Part shown: one piece after another, positions 34,933 to 43,966 of the stretch | Layout of the letters: every line of letters begins with the position of its first letter | How positions within the stretch are numbered: the first letter of the stretch is position 1 | Assembly: GCF_014202475.1 (NCBI RefSeq) | Contig: NZ_JACHGV010000003.1 | Location: 958,379-1,022,378 of the forward strand | Direction: 5' to 3' | DNA length: 64,000 bases | Source of the DNA: Streptomyces paradoxus | GTDB lineage: Bacteria; Actinomycetota; Actinomycetes; Streptomycetales; Streptomycetaceae | Notes under the pieces: generated by a model | What the model saw: the letters and a program-made list of their open reading frames with translations, nothing else | Database searches by the model: none | Told to the model about the DNA's origin: nothing | Program-made: the position numbers and the translations under genes

Positions 34933-35496
34933 ATGAGCGCCGAGACTCCTGCCGCCACCGGCCAGTTCACCGTCCGGAGGCAGCAGTTCCGCGCCTGGCG
35001 GGGTGAGCGGCCGTTCTGGGCCGGGCTGTTCGTCCTCCTCAGTGGACTGCCCATCGCCTACTTCCCGTACGCGAACCTCCAGATCGGTCACCTGACGCTG
35101 GCGATGGCGACCACCGCGGGTGCAGGGTCCCTGATCATCGGCGTGCTGCTCGTCGTACTGGGCGTGAGCCTCTGGTTCCAGAAGCACGTCCGCGTCTTCG
35201 CGGGAGTCGCGGCCATCCTGCTGGCGCTGGTGTCCATCCCCGTGTCGAACCTCGGCGGCTTCCTCATCGGCTTCCTCCTCGCCCTCGTGGGCGGGGCGAT
35301 GGCCGTGGCCTGGGCGCCGGGCGCACGTCCCGCGGGACAGCCCGCCGCCATGGCCAGCACCGGCACGGGCGGGACCCCCGAGGCAACGGACCACGAGACC
35401 ACGGTGCTGCGGCCCGTGGACGGGGTGGACGAGCCGAACGATCTGTCAGGAACGAACCCGGCCAACGGGGCGAACGGGAGGCACAGTGCCGGCTGA
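34933..35496 (+). CDS. DUF6114 integral membrane protein
   Basis: A 187-residue protein with about four membrane spans: the PFWAGLFVLLSGLPIAYFPY region, the GAGSLIIGVLLVVLGVSL region, VFAGVAAILLALVSIPVSN and GGFLIGFLLALVGGAMAVAW. A polar cytoplasmic or external tail of about 60 residues follows. The GERPFWAG entry is typical of DUF6114. The start is the ATG at 34933, with GGGAG 11 nt before it. Its last 11 nt overlap the next gene. Always near DUF6230 genes in my knowledge of Streptomyces, so the three likely act as one envelope unit. The function is unknown. Confidence 0.85.
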   Translation: MSAETPAATGQFTVRRQQFRAWRGERPFWAGLFVLLSGLPIAYFPYANLQIGHLTLAMATTAGAGSLIIGVLLVVLGVSLWFQKHVRVFAGVAAILLALVSIPVSNLGGFLIGFLLALVGGAMAVAWAPGARPAGQPAAMASTGTGGTPEATDHETTVLRPVDGVDEPNDLSGTNPANGANGRHSAG

Positions 35497-36865
35497 CGAG
35501 GTGACCCACGGGGCTGATGTGGGGGCGTCCCGTGTGAGAACCGGGCCGCGCCACGCGGCACCCAAGAAGCCGCTGTTCACCAGGTTCAGCAGGCCGACCG
35601 GCAAGGCGATAGCCATGGCGGCGATGCCGACGGCGGTGCTCATGGGCATGGGCTTCACGTCGACGCTCGCCATCGCGGACAGCGATACTCCGGCCGCGCC
35701 GACGTCGAAGAGCCTGACGGCCGACGAGTACAAGGACTGCGTGGCGGCCCTGGAGGACTCCGAGAAGGACTCCAAGGGCGACGAGTCCGCCTCGCCGACG
35801 CCGTCCCCCTCGGCGAGCGACGGCGCCACGGACGAGAAGGACGACCAGGGCGACACGGCCCCGAAGCCGTCCCCCTCGGGCGGCACGGACGCGAACAACG
35901 GCGGTTCCTCTTCGTCGGATTCAGGTGCCGACGACGAGGCTGAGCCGAAGCCGAGCCCGTCCACGAGCGCGCCCGCCACGGGCGGCGACGACGCGGCGGC
36001 CACGCCGTCCCCCTCGCCGTCCGAGAGCGGCGGCAACGTGCTGGAGGACATCGGCGACGCGATCGGCGGCATCTTCGACGGCCGAAACGGCGAGGACAAG
36101 GACGAGGCGAGCTCCAGCCCGACCCCGTCCGCCTCGGCGTCGGAGAGCACCGAGAAGCCGGCCGAGGACGCCTCCGGTGCCGAGCAGGACACGGCCGAGA
36201 AGGCCGCCGGCACGGTCGAGGACACCCTCAAGGACACCACCGGCGAGGCGTCCGACGCGGTGAAGGACACCGGCAAGACGGTGGAGGACACCTCCAAGGC
36301 CGTCGAGAAGGCGGCCGAGGACGCGGCGGAGAAGGCGAAGGAGGCCACCGCCTCGCCGAGCCCCTCCCCGAGCGCCAGCACGGACCCCGACGACTGCCCG
36401 GCCGCCACCGACGCCGAGGGCGGCGTCGACAACAAGGTGCCGCTGCCAGACGACCCGTGGTTCCTCAACGCCAGCTCGCTGACGCTGAAGGGCGCCGACT
36501 ACAAGGGCGTCGTCGAGGTGCGCACCGCCAACGGCACCGTCAAGAAGGTCCTGAAGTACGTCATCTCGGGCGGCACCGACATCGGTGACCTGCACCAGAC
36601 CGTCAAGGACAAGCAGTCCGGCAAGACCTACCACGTGCAGGCGGCCAAGGGCTCGACGTCCACGATCCGCGACGGCGACACCGTGATGTACACGGAGAGC
36701 ATCTCCGGCAACCTGCTCGGGCTGATCCCGATCACGTTCGACCCGGAGCACCCGCCGCCGCTGAACATCCCGCTGATCTACTTCACCAACGTGAAGGTGC
36801 AGCAGGCCGGCCAGTTCGGCGGGACCCTGCACGTGCCGGGGCTGCACAACTTCGTCACCGACTGA
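35486..36865 (+). CDS. Exported Pro/Ser/Asp-rich protein with conserved C-terminal domain
   Basis: A 459-residue protein from a GTG at 35486 preceded by GGGAGG, overlapping the DUF6114 gene by 11 nt. The N-terminus is basic and carries a hydrophobic segment ending near STLAIADSD, a probable signal peptide. Residues about 85-310 are low complexity (SPTPSPSASDG, acidic and Ala/Lys-rich helices such as AVEKAAEDAAEKAKEATA). The C-terminal 150 residues, from VPLPDDPWFLNASSL to the end, form a conserved-looking beta domain. It probably sits at the cell surface with the two proteins before it. The function is not recognised. Confidence 0.75.
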   Translation: MPADEVTHGADVGASRVRTGPRHAAPKKPLFTRFSRPTGKAIAMAAMPTAVLMGMGFTSTLAIADSDTPAAPTSKSLTADEYKDCVAALEDSEKDSKGDESASPTPSPSASDGATDEKDDQGDTAPKPSPSGGTDANNGGSSSSDSGADDEAEPKPSPSTSAPATGGDDAAATPSPSPSESGGNVLEDIGDAIGGIFDGRNGEDKDEASSSPTPSASASESTEKPAEDASGAEQDTAEKAAGTVEDTLKDTTGEASDAVKDTGKTVEDTSKAVEKAAEDAAEKAKEATASPSPSPSASTDPDDCPAATDAEGGVDNKVPLPDDPWFLNASSLTLKGADYKGVVEVRTANGTVKKVLKYVISGGTDIGDLHQTVKDKQSGKTYHVQAAKGSTSTIRDGDTVMYTESISGNLLGLIPITFDPEHPPPLNIPLIYFTNVKVQQAGQFGGTLHVPGLHNFVTD

Positions 36866-36899
36866 GCGCCCCTCAGAGCCCGTTCGGGAGCCGCACACG

Positions 36900-36936
36900 C
36901 CGAGGGCGCCCCCTGGATCCCAGGGGGCGCCCTCGG
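36900..36936. terminator. Bidirectional terminator before pyk
   Basis: A 17-bp perfect stem (36900-36916 with 36920-36936) with a 3-nt loop stands between the surface-protein operon (stop 36865) and the convergent pyk (36970). Confidence 0.9.
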
Positions 36937-36969
36937 TGGCGTGTACGGGCCTTCACGGCCCTTCGCGGA

Positions 36970-38397
36970 TCAGCCCTTGGCCTCGCCCAGGTGGTGGACC
37001 CGCACCATGTTGGTGGTGCCGGGCACGCCGGGGGGCGAGCCGGCCGTGATGACCACGATGTCGCCCTCGTTGAAGCGGTTCAGCTTCACCAGCTCCTGCT
37101 CGACCAGGTCGACCATCTCGTCGGTGCTGTTCACGAACGGCACCACGTGGGGCTCCACGCCCCAGCTCAGCGCCATCTGGTTGCGGGTGCCCTCGTCGGT
37201 GGTGAAGGCGATGATCGGCTGGACCGCGCGGTAGCGCGACAGACGGCGGGCGGTGTCGCCGGACTGCGTGAACGCCACCAGGCCCCGGCCGCCGAGGAAG
37301 TCGGCGATCTCGCACGCCGCCCGGGCCACCGAACCGCCCTGCGTGCGGGGCTTCTTGCCCGGCACGAGCGGCTGCAGGCCCTTGGACATCAGCTCCTGCT
37401 CGGCGGCGGCGACGATCTTCGACATCGTCTTCACGGTCTCGATCGGGTACGCGCCCACGCTCGACTCGGCGGACAGCATGACCGCGTCGGCGCCGTCCAG
37501 GATCGCGTTGGCCACGTCGGAGGCCTCGGCGCGGGTCGGACGGGAGTTGGTGATCATCGACTCCATCATCTGGGTCGCCACGATCACCGGCTTGGCGTTG
37601 CGCCGGCACAGCTCGATCAGGCGCTTCTGCACCATGGGGACCTTCTCGAGCGGGTACTCGACGGCCAGGTCACCGCGGGCGACCATCACACCGTCGAACG
37701 CCATCACGACGTCCTCCATGTTCTGCACCGCCTGCGGCTTCTCCACCTTGGCGATGACCGGGACGCGGCGGCCCTCCTCGTCCATGATGCGGTGCACGTC
37801 CTGGACGTCCTTGGCGTCGCGGACGAAGGACAGCGCGACCAGGTCGCAGCCCATCCGGAGGGCGAAGCGGAGGTCCTCGACGTCCTTCTCGGACAGGGCG
37901 GGCACGTTGACGGCCGCGCCGGGCAGGTTGATGCCCTTGTGGTCGGAGATGACGCCGCCCTCGATGACGATCGTCTTCACCCGGTGGCCCTCGACCGCGG
38001 TGACCTTCAGCTCGACGTTGCCGTCGTTGATGAGGACCTGGTCGCCCTTGGTGACGTCGCCGGGCAGGCCCTTGTAGGTCGTCCCGCAGATCGTCTTGTC
38101 GCCCGGGACGTCCTCGGTGGTGATGGTGAACTCGTCACCGCGCACCAGCTCCACGGGACCCTCGGCGAAGGTCTCCAGACGGATCTTCGGGCCCTGGAGG
38201 TCGGCGAGGACACCGATGGCCCGGCCGGTCTCCTTGGCGGCGGCGCGGACGCGGTCGTACCGGCCCTGGTGCTCGGCGTGCGAGCCGTGGCTGAAGTTGA
38301 AGCGGGCCACGTTCATGCCGGCTTCGATCAACGCGACAAGCTGATCGTGGGAGTCGACCGCGGGGCCGAGAGTACAGACGATTTTCGAACGGCGCAT
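36970..38397 (-). CDS. pyk: Pyruvate kinase
   Basis: A 475-residue enzyme converting phosphoenolpyruvate and ADP to pyruvate and ATP. Visible are MRRSKIVCTLGPA, the substrate Arg and Asn in NVARFNFSHGSHAEH, the active-site helix VIAKVEKPQAVQNMEDVV, and DGVMVARGDLAVEYPLEKVP with the metal-binding Glu/Asp region. The C-terminal allosteric domain is complete. The start is the ATG at 38397. The open frame goes 23 codons further without similarity. It lies 74 nt after ackA on the same strand, so pta, ackA and pyk may share transcripts. Streptomyces usually has two pyruvate kinases, and this is the one by ackA-pta. Confidence 0.96.
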   Translation of the reverse strand: MRRSKIVCTLGPAVDSHDQLVALIEAGMNVARFNFSHGSHAEHQGRYDRVRAAAKETGRAIGVLADLQGPKIRLETFAEGPVELVRGDEFTITTEDVPGDKTICGTTYKGLPGDVTKGDQVLINDGNVELKVTAVEGHRVKTIVIEGGVISDHKGINLPGAAVNVPALSEKDVEDLRFALRMGCDLVALSFVRDAKDVQDVHRIMDEEGRRVPVIAKVEKPQAVQNMEDVVMAFDGVMVARGDLAVEYPLEKVPMVQKRLIELCRRNAKPVIVATQMMESMITNSRPTRAEASDVANAILDGADAVMLSAESSVGAYPIETVKTMSKIVAAAEQELMSKGLQPLVPGKKPRTQGGSVARAACEIADFLGGRGLVAFTQSGDTARRLSRYRAVQPIIAFTTDEGTRNQMALSWGVEPHVVPFVNSTDEMVDLVEQELVKLNRFNEGDIVVITAGSPPGVPGTTNMVRVHHLGEAKG

Positions 38398-38471
38398 GGG
38401 GGCGATCCTATCGGTTTGTTTCGCAACGGAATATTCCGTCTGGCGGAAAATACAAAAGGGCGGCATGCCGC

Positions 38472-39686
38472 TCAGGTGTGATTCCCCGAACCAATTACCA
38501 GCGCGTAGGTCTGTGTCGCGATCTCCAATTCCTCGTCAGTAGGCACCACCGCCACCGCGACCCGGGCGCCCTCGGGCGAGATCAGCCGGGCCTCGTCGCC
38601 GCGCACGGCGTTGCGCTCGCCGTCCACCGCCAGGCCCAGCTCCTCCAGGCCCGCCAGGGCGGCCGCCCGCACGGGAGCCGCGTTCTCGCCCACACCGGCG
38701 GTGAAGGCGACCGCGTCCACCCGCCCGAGCACGGCGTAATAGGCGCCGATGTACTTCTTCAGCCGGTGAATGTAGATGTCGAACGCCAGCTCCGCCTGCT
38801 CGTCGCCCTCGTCGACGCGGCGGCGGATCTCCCTCATGTCGTTGTCACCGCACAGACCGATCAGACCGCTCTTCTTGTTGAGAAGAGTGTCGATCTCGTC
38901 GGCGGACATTCCACCAACACGCATCAAATGGAAGATGACGGCCGGGTCCATGTCTCCGGAGCGCGTACCCATCACGAGCCCCTCCAAAGGCGTCAGTCCC
39001 ATGGAGGTGTCCACACAGCGGCCGCCCCGCACGGCCGAGGCGGACGCCCCGTTGCCCAGGTGCAGCACGATCACGTTCGTCTCGGCGGGGTCCTTGCCCA
39101 GCAGCTCCGCCGTGGCCCGGGAGACGTAGGCGTGCGAGGTGCCGTGGAAGCCGTAGCGCCGCACGCGGTGCTCATCGGCGGTCTGCACGTCGATCGCGTA
39201 GCGGGCGGCCGACTCCGGCATGGTCGTGTGGAACGCGGTGTCGAACACGGCGACCTGCGGCAGGTCGGGACGCAGCACCTGCGCCGTGCGGATCCCGGTG
39301 AGGTTCGCCGGGTTGTGCAGCGGCGCCACCGGGATGAGCCGCTCGATCTCGGCGAGCACCGCGTCGTCGATCACGGTCGGCTCGGTGAAGGTCTTGCCGC
39401 CGTGCACCACCCGGTGCCCGATCGCGGCCAGTTCGGGCGAGTCCAGGCCGAGGCCGTCCTTGGCGAGCTCCTCGGCGACGGCCTTCAGGGCGGCGTCGTG
39501 GTCGGCGATCGCACCGCCGCGCTCCCGGCTCTCGCCACCCGCCGGGGTGTGCTTCAGGCGGGACGTCTGCTCGCCGATGCGCTCGACCAGGCCCACCGCC
39601 AGCCGGCTGCTGTCGCGCATGTCGAGCAGCTGGTACTTCACCGACGAGGAGCCGGAGTTGAGGACGAGGACACGGGTGGGGCTCAC
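38472..39686 (-). CDS. ackA: Acetate kinase
   Basis: A 404-residue enzyme that phosphorylates acetate reversibly (acetyl phosphate plus ADP gives acetate plus ATP). ASKHA-fold motifs are VLVLNSGSSSVKYQLL, HRVVHGGKTF, FDTAFHTTMPE, YGFHGTSHAYVS, HLGNGASASAV and FTAGVGENA. It starts at GTG 39686, which overlaps the pta stop (GTGA), so production of the two enzymes is coupled. Together with Pta it forms the overflow and acetate-activation pathway. Confidence 0.97.
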   Translation of the reverse strand: MSPTRVLVLNSGSSSVKYQLLDMRDSSRLAVGLVERIGEQTSRLKHTPAGGESRERGGAIADHDAALKAVAEELAKDGLGLDSPELAAIGHRVVHGGKTFTEPTVIDDAVLAEIERLIPVAPLHNPANLTGIRTAQVLRPDLPQVAVFDTAFHTTMPESAARYAIDVQTADEHRVRRYGFHGTSHAYVSRATAELLGKDPAETNVIVLHLGNGASASAVRGGRCVDTSMGLTPLEGLVMGTRSGDMDPAVIFHLMRVGGMSADEIDTLLNKKSGLIGLCGDNDMREIRRRVDEGDEQAELAFDIYIHRLKKYIGAYYAVLGRVDAVAFTAGVGENAAPVRAAALAGLEELGLAVDGERNAVRGDEARLISPEGARVAVAVVPTDEELEIATQTYALVIGSGNHT

Positions 39687-41785
39687 TGGGCGGTCGCCTT
39701 CTCGCTCGGGGACGGGGCGGGGGTCTGGGCCTGGATCGCCGTGATGGCGACGGTGTTGACGATGTCCTGGACCAGGGCGCCCCGGGACAGGTCGTTGACC
39801 GGCTTGCGCAGGCCCTGCAGCACGGGGCCGACGGCGATCGCGCCGGCCGAGCGCTGCACGGCCTTGTAGGTGTTGTTGCCGGTGTTCAGGTCGGGGAAGA
39901 TCAGCACGCTCGCCTGCCCGGCGACCTCGGAACCGGGCAGCTTGGTCGCCGCGACCGACGGCTCCACGGCGGCGTCGTACTGGATCGGGCCCTCGATCTT
40001 CAGGTCGGGCCGGCGCGCGCGGACCAGCTCGGTGGCCTCGCGGACCTTGTCGACGTCGGCGCCCGAGCCGGAGGTGCCGGTGGAGTACGACAGCATCGCG
40101 ATCCGCGGCTCCACGCCGAACTGCTCGGCCGTGGTCGCCGACTGGATGGCGATGTCGGCGAGCTGCTCGGCGTCCGGGTCCGGGTTGACCGCGCAGTCGC
40201 CGTAGACCAGGACCTTGTCGGCCAGGCACATGAAGAACACCGACGAGACGATGTCCGCGTCCGGCTTGGTCTTGATGATCTCGAACGCCGGGCGGATGGT
40301 CGCGGCCGTGGAGTGCACCGAGCCCGACACCATGCCGTCGGCGAGACCCTCCTGGACCATCAGCGTGCCGAAGTAGTTCACGTCCGAGACGACGTCGTAC
40401 GCCAGCTCCACGGTGACGCCCCGGTGCGCGCGCAGGGCCGCGTACTGCTCGGCGAAGGCGTCACGCAGCTCGGAGGTCGCCGGGTCGATCAGCCGGGACT
40501 CGCCGAGGTCGACGCCGAGGTCGGCGGCCTTCTTGCGGATCTGGTCGACCGGGCCGAGCAGGGTGAGGTCGCACACGCCCCGGCGCAGCAGCACCTCGGC
40601 GGCGTGCAGCACGCGCTCCTCGGTGCCCTCGGGCAGGACGACCCGGCGCAGGTCGGAGCGGGCCTGCTCCAGCAGCTTGTGCTCGAACATCATCGGGGTG
40701 ACGCGGTCGCTGCTCGGCGCGGAGACCCGGCGGGCCAGGTCGGCGGTGTCGGCGTACCGCTCGAACAGGCCGAGGGCCCGCTCGGCCTTGCGCGGGGTGG
40801 CCGCGTTCAGCTTGCCCTCCAGGGAGAACAGCTGCTCGGCGGTGGGGAAGCTGGTGCCCGCCACCGACAGCACCGGGGTGCCGGGGGCGAGGCGGTCGGC
40901 GAGGGTCAGGATGTGGTCGCCGGGCACCTCGTCCAGGGTGAGCAGCACGCCCGCTATCGGTGGGGTGCCGGCGCTGTGCGCGGCGAGGGAGCCGACGACC
41001 AGGTCGGCGCGGTCGCCCGGGGTGACGACGAGGCAGCCCGGGGTCAGGGCGCCCAGGAAGTTCGGCAGCATCGCGCCGCCGAAGACGAAGCCGAGCACGT
41101 CCCGGGCGAGCCCCGAGTCGTCGCCGAGCACCACCTTCGCGCCGAGGGTATGGCCGATCTGCGAGACGGTCGGCGCGGACAGCGCGGGCTCGTCGGGCAG
41201 GACGTAGCAGGGCACGGGCAGTCTGGAGTCGAGCTGGCCGGCGATCTCGTCGCGGTCCTCGCGGGCCACCCGGTTGGCGACCATGGCGAGGACGTCGCAG
41301 CCCAGGGTGTCGTAGGCGCGGTAGGCGTTGCGCGTCTCGGCGAGCACGGACTCGACGGTCTGCTTGCGGCCCCCGACGACCGGGATCACGGACGCGCCGA
41401 ACTCGTTGGCCAGCCGTGCGTTGAGCGACAGCTCGTCCGGGAGCTGGGTGCCGGCGTAGTCGGTGCCGAGGACCAGGACGACGTCGTAGTCCCGGGCGAC
41501 CCGGTGGAAGCGGTCGACGAGGGTGGACACCAGCTCGTCGGTTCCGGCCTCGGCCTGGAGGGCGGACGCCTCGTGGTAGTCCATGCCGTAGACGGTCACC
41601 GGGTCCTGGGTGAGCCGGTAGCGGGCGCGCAGCAGCTCGAAGAGGCGGTCGGGCCCGTCGTGGACCAGGGGGCGGAACACGCCCACCCGGTCGACCTGCC
41701 GGGTGAGGAGCTCCATGACCCCCAGTTCGACGACCTGGCGTCCGTCGCCGCGGTCGATGCCGGTCACGTACACGCTGCGGGTCAC
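39683..41785 (-). CDS. pta: Phosphate acetyltransferase (long form)
   Basis: A 700-residue enzyme that converts acetyl-CoA and phosphate to acetyl phosphate. It has the three-part long architecture: an N-terminal P-loop-like/BioD-like domain, a middle DRTGG domain (about 210-330, GCLVVTPGDRADLVVGSL) and the C-terminal catalytic domain (about 375-695, VVLPEGTEERVLHAAEVLL, MVSGSVHSTAATIRPAF, SVFFMCLADK, MLSYSTGTSGSG). The GTG at 41785 has GGAG in front. The regulatory N-terminal domains are typical of enzymes tuned by NADH or pyruvate, which is inference here. The gene is divergent from pfkA with about 220 nt between. Confidence 0.96.
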   Translation of the reverse strand: MTRSVYVTGIDRGDGRQVVELGVMELLTRQVDRVGVFRPLVHDGPDRLFELLRARYRLTQDPVTVYGMDYHEASALQAEAGTDELVSTLVDRFHRVARDYDVVLVLGTDYAGTQLPDELSLNARLANEFGASVIPVVGGRKQTVESVLAETRNAYRAYDTLGCDVLAMVANRVAREDRDEIAGQLDSRLPVPCYVLPDEPALSAPTVSQIGHTLGAKVVLGDDSGLARDVLGFVFGGAMLPNFLGALTPGCLVVTPGDRADLVVGSLAAHSAGTPPIAGVLLTLDEVPGDHILTLADRLAPGTPVLSVAGTSFPTAEQLFSLEGKLNAATPRKAERALGLFERYADTADLARRVSAPSSDRVTPMMFEHKLLEQARSDLRRVVLPEGTEERVLHAAEVLLRRGVCDLTLLGPVDQIRKKAADLGVDLGESRLIDPATSELRDAFAEQYAALRAHRGVTVELAYDVVSDVNYFGTLMVQEGLADGMVSGSVHSTAATIRPAFEIIKTKPDADIVSSVFFMCLADKVLVYGDCAVNPDPDAEQLADIAIQSATTAEQFGVEPRIAMLSYSTGTSGSGADVDKVREATELVRARRPDLKIEGPIQYDAAVEPSVAATKLPGSEVAGQASVLIFPDLNTGNNTYKAVQRSAGAIAVGPVLQGLRKPVNDLSRGALVQDIVNTVAITAIQAQTPAPSPSEKATAQ

Positions 41786-41884
41786 GCGCGCTCTCCGTTT
41801 CGTCTCGGATGGGGGTACGCCTCTCGCCCCACTGCTGTCCAGCCAGGGGCACAAAAATCGCCCACCGAGGTGAGCAGAACCCTC

Positions 41885-41911
41885 TTGACAATACCTCTGC
41901 CGGTATATAAG
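41885..41911 (+). promoter_or_regulatory. Candidate pfkA promoter
   Basis: TTGACA (41885-41890) followed at a 15-nt spacing by TATAAG (41906-41911), in a locally A+T-rich stretch about 95 nt before the pfkA start. The spacing is slightly short for a housekeeping promoter. Confidence 0.45.
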
Positions 41912-42006
41912 GCGCCCATCAGAGCCGGGTGCCCCACCGGGCTGTGGGGCGTGAAACAATCGGCAGTGGCTCACCGGTGTCAACAGCGAGCAGGAGACAC
42001 AGCACG

Positions 42007-43032
42007 ATGCGTATCGGAGTTCTCACCGCAGGCGGCGACTGCCCCGGCCTGAACGCCGTGATCCGGTCGGTCGTGCACCGGGCGGTCGACAACTACGGCG
42101 ACGAGGTCATCGGCTTCGAGGACGGCTACGCGGGCCTGCTCGACGGCCGCTACCGCAACCTCGACCTGGAGTCCGTCAGCGGCATCCTCGCCCGCGGCGG
42201 CACCATCCTCGGGTCGTCCCGTCTGGAGCGCGACCGGCTCCGCGAGGCCTGCGAGAACGCCTCCGACATGATCCACCAGTTCGGCATCGACGCGCTGATC
42301 CCGATCGGCGGCGAGGGCACGCTGACGGCCGCGCGCATGCTGAGCGACGCGGGCCTGCCCGTCGTGGGTGTCCCGAAGACGATCGACAACGACATCTCCT
42401 CCACCGACCGCACCTTCGGCTTCGACACCGCGGTGGGCGTCGCCACCGAGGCGATGGACCGGCTGAAGACCACCGCCGAGTCCCACCAGCGGGTGATGGT
42501 GGTGGAGGTCATGGGCCGGCACGCCGGCTGGATCGCCCTGGAGTCCGGCATGGCGGCCGGTGCGCACGGCATCTGCCTGCCGGAGCGGGCCTTCGACCCC
42601 GCCGACCTCGTGAAGATGGTCGAGGAGCGGTTCTCGCGCGGCAAGAAGTTCGCGGTGGTCTGCGTCGCCGAGGGCGCCCACCCCGCCGAAGGCTCCATGG
42701 ACTACGGCAAGGGCGCCATAGACAAATTCGGCCACGAGCGCTTCCAGGGCATCGGCACCGCCCTCGCCCACGAGCTGGAGCGGCGCCTCGGCAAGGAGGC
42801 CAAGCCGGTCATCCTCGGCCACGTCCAGCGCGGCGGCGTGCCGACCGCCTACGACCGGGTGCTCGCCACGCGGTTCGGCTGGCACGCGGTGGAGGCGGCG
42901 CACCAGGGCCGGTTCGGCCGGATGACCGCCCTGCGCGGGACGGACATCGTGATGGTCCCGCTCGCGGAGGCCGTGACCGAGCTGAAGACGGTACCCAAGG
43001 ACCGGATGGACGAGGCCGAGTCGGTCTTCTAG
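42007..43032 (+). CDS. pfkA: ATP-dependent 6-phosphofructokinase
   Basis: A 341-residue enzyme that phosphorylates fructose 6-phosphate. Motifs are RIGVLTAGGDCPGLNAVIR, GGTILGSSR, IPIGGEGTLTAA, GVPKTIDNDI, the catalytic loop around TIDND and MEVMGRHAGWIAL-type VVEVMGRHAGW. G104 indicates ATP as donor, while K124 is the residue common in pyrophosphate enzymes. This mixed pair is what has been reported for Streptomyces ATP-type phosphofructokinase. The ATG at 42007 starts the family N-terminus. The stop codon overlaps that of the next, convergent gene at a CTAG. Confidence 0.96.
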   Translation: MRIGVLTAGGDCPGLNAVIRSVVHRAVDNYGDEVIGFEDGYAGLLDGRYRNLDLESVSGILARGGTILGSSRLERDRLREACENASDMIHQFGIDALIPIGGEGTLTAARMLSDAGLPVVGVPKTIDNDISSTDRTFGFDTAVGVATEAMDRLKTTAESHQRVMVVEVMGRHAGWIALESGMAAGAHGICLPERAFDPADLVKMVEERFSRGKKFAVVCVAEGAHPAEGSMDYGKGAIDKFGHERFQGIGTALAHELERRLGKEAKPVILGHVQRGGVPTAYDRVLATRFGWHAVEAAHQGRFGRMTALRGTDIVMVPLAEAVTELKTVPKDRMDEAESVF

Positions 43033-43790
43033 CCGGACTCCGGGCCGGTGTCGTCCTGGAGCTTCGTCCAGAAGTGCTCCACGATCCGGTCGAGGAAGTC
43101 CTGGCCGGCACCGCCCGCGTCACCGCTCCCGCCGCCCCAGCTCAGGGTCGCGGCCATGTGCCCCTGGTAGTCCTCGTGCAGTCCCTGCAGAGCCTCCTCC
43201 AGGAACCGCCGGTCCAGGGGCACGAGTCTGCCCACCGGGCGGACGTAGGCCTGCCAGCGTGTGGTGGCGGCGCTGCGCAGCAGGTCGCCCAGCTTGGTGT
43301 CCCGGCCCGTGACGGTGACGAAGTCGGGCAGGCCGAGCCCGAGCAGATCGGCGAGGGCGGCGGACTGGCGGTCCGTGCCGCGCCAGGTGTCGGTCTCCTC
43401 CATGCGCAGGTACGCCTGCACGTCGTGCCCCACGGCCCGGGCCACGTCCTCCGGGGCGAGGCAACGGGCGATGCGGTGTTCGCGGAGGGTGCGCGGTCTG
43501 CCGATGAGTTCGGCGGGCGAGCACCACAGCACGCCCGCGAGCGCGGTGAGTTCGGAGTTGCTCGGGGCGGCGGCCCCGCGTTCCCAGGCCATCACGTGGT
43601 CCGGGGTGATGTGGGGATGCCCGTACGAGACGCGCATGCCGTGGGCGACGTGCTCGGGTGCCATGCCGAGGGCCGTGCGCAGCCGGCGGGCGGCGGGGGC
43701 GTTGAAGGGCGGGGCCGTGGGAGCGATCCGGGCGGGGGGAGAAGGAGGGGAGTGGCTGGGGCGGGCTGAAGGTCGGCGCACGGCCCACAA
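43029..43790 (-). CDS. Helix-turn-helix (XRE-like) protein with two repeats
   Basis: A soluble protein of up to 253 residues with two lambda-repressor-like units. The first is about 32-100: ARRLRTALGMAPEHVAHGMRV, then HITPDHVMAWERGAAAPSNSELTALAGVLWCSPAELIG. The second is about 103-165: HRIARCLAPEDVARAVGHDVQAYLRMEETDTW, then ALADLLGLGLPDFV. A helical C-terminal part ends HFWTKLQDDTGPESG. The start is uncertain: TTG at 43790 or GTG at 43781, neither with a good ribosome site. It may bind DNA, but targets are unknown. The gene shares the palindromic CTAG stop with pfkA, an overlap of 4 nt. Confidence 0.75.
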   Translation of the reverse strand: MWAVRRPSARPSHSPPSPPARIAPTAPPFNAPAARRLRTALGMAPEHVAHGMRVSYGHPHITPDHVMAWERGAAAPSNSELTALAGVLWCSPAELIGRPRTLREHRIARCLAPEDVARAVGHDVQAYLRMEETDTWRGTDRQSAALADLLGLGLPDFVTVTGRDTKLGDLLRSAATTRWQAYVRPVGRLVPLDRRFLEEALQGLHEDYQGHMAATLSWGGGSGDAGGAGQDFLDRIVEHFWTKLQDDTGPESG

Positions 43791-43966
43791 GCTAGGGCGG
43801 CGGGGGCGGGCTGACTACGGTCTGTTCGGCCAGGATCACGGATTGTAGGAAGCTACGGCTACCGGCGGGTTCGACCGGGGCTGAAGATCGTCTTCCGGTC
43901 GGCGCGGAAACGGGGCGAGGATGGCGCCGGGTCAGTGATCGCGGGCCCGGAAAGGCGGCGACTCAG

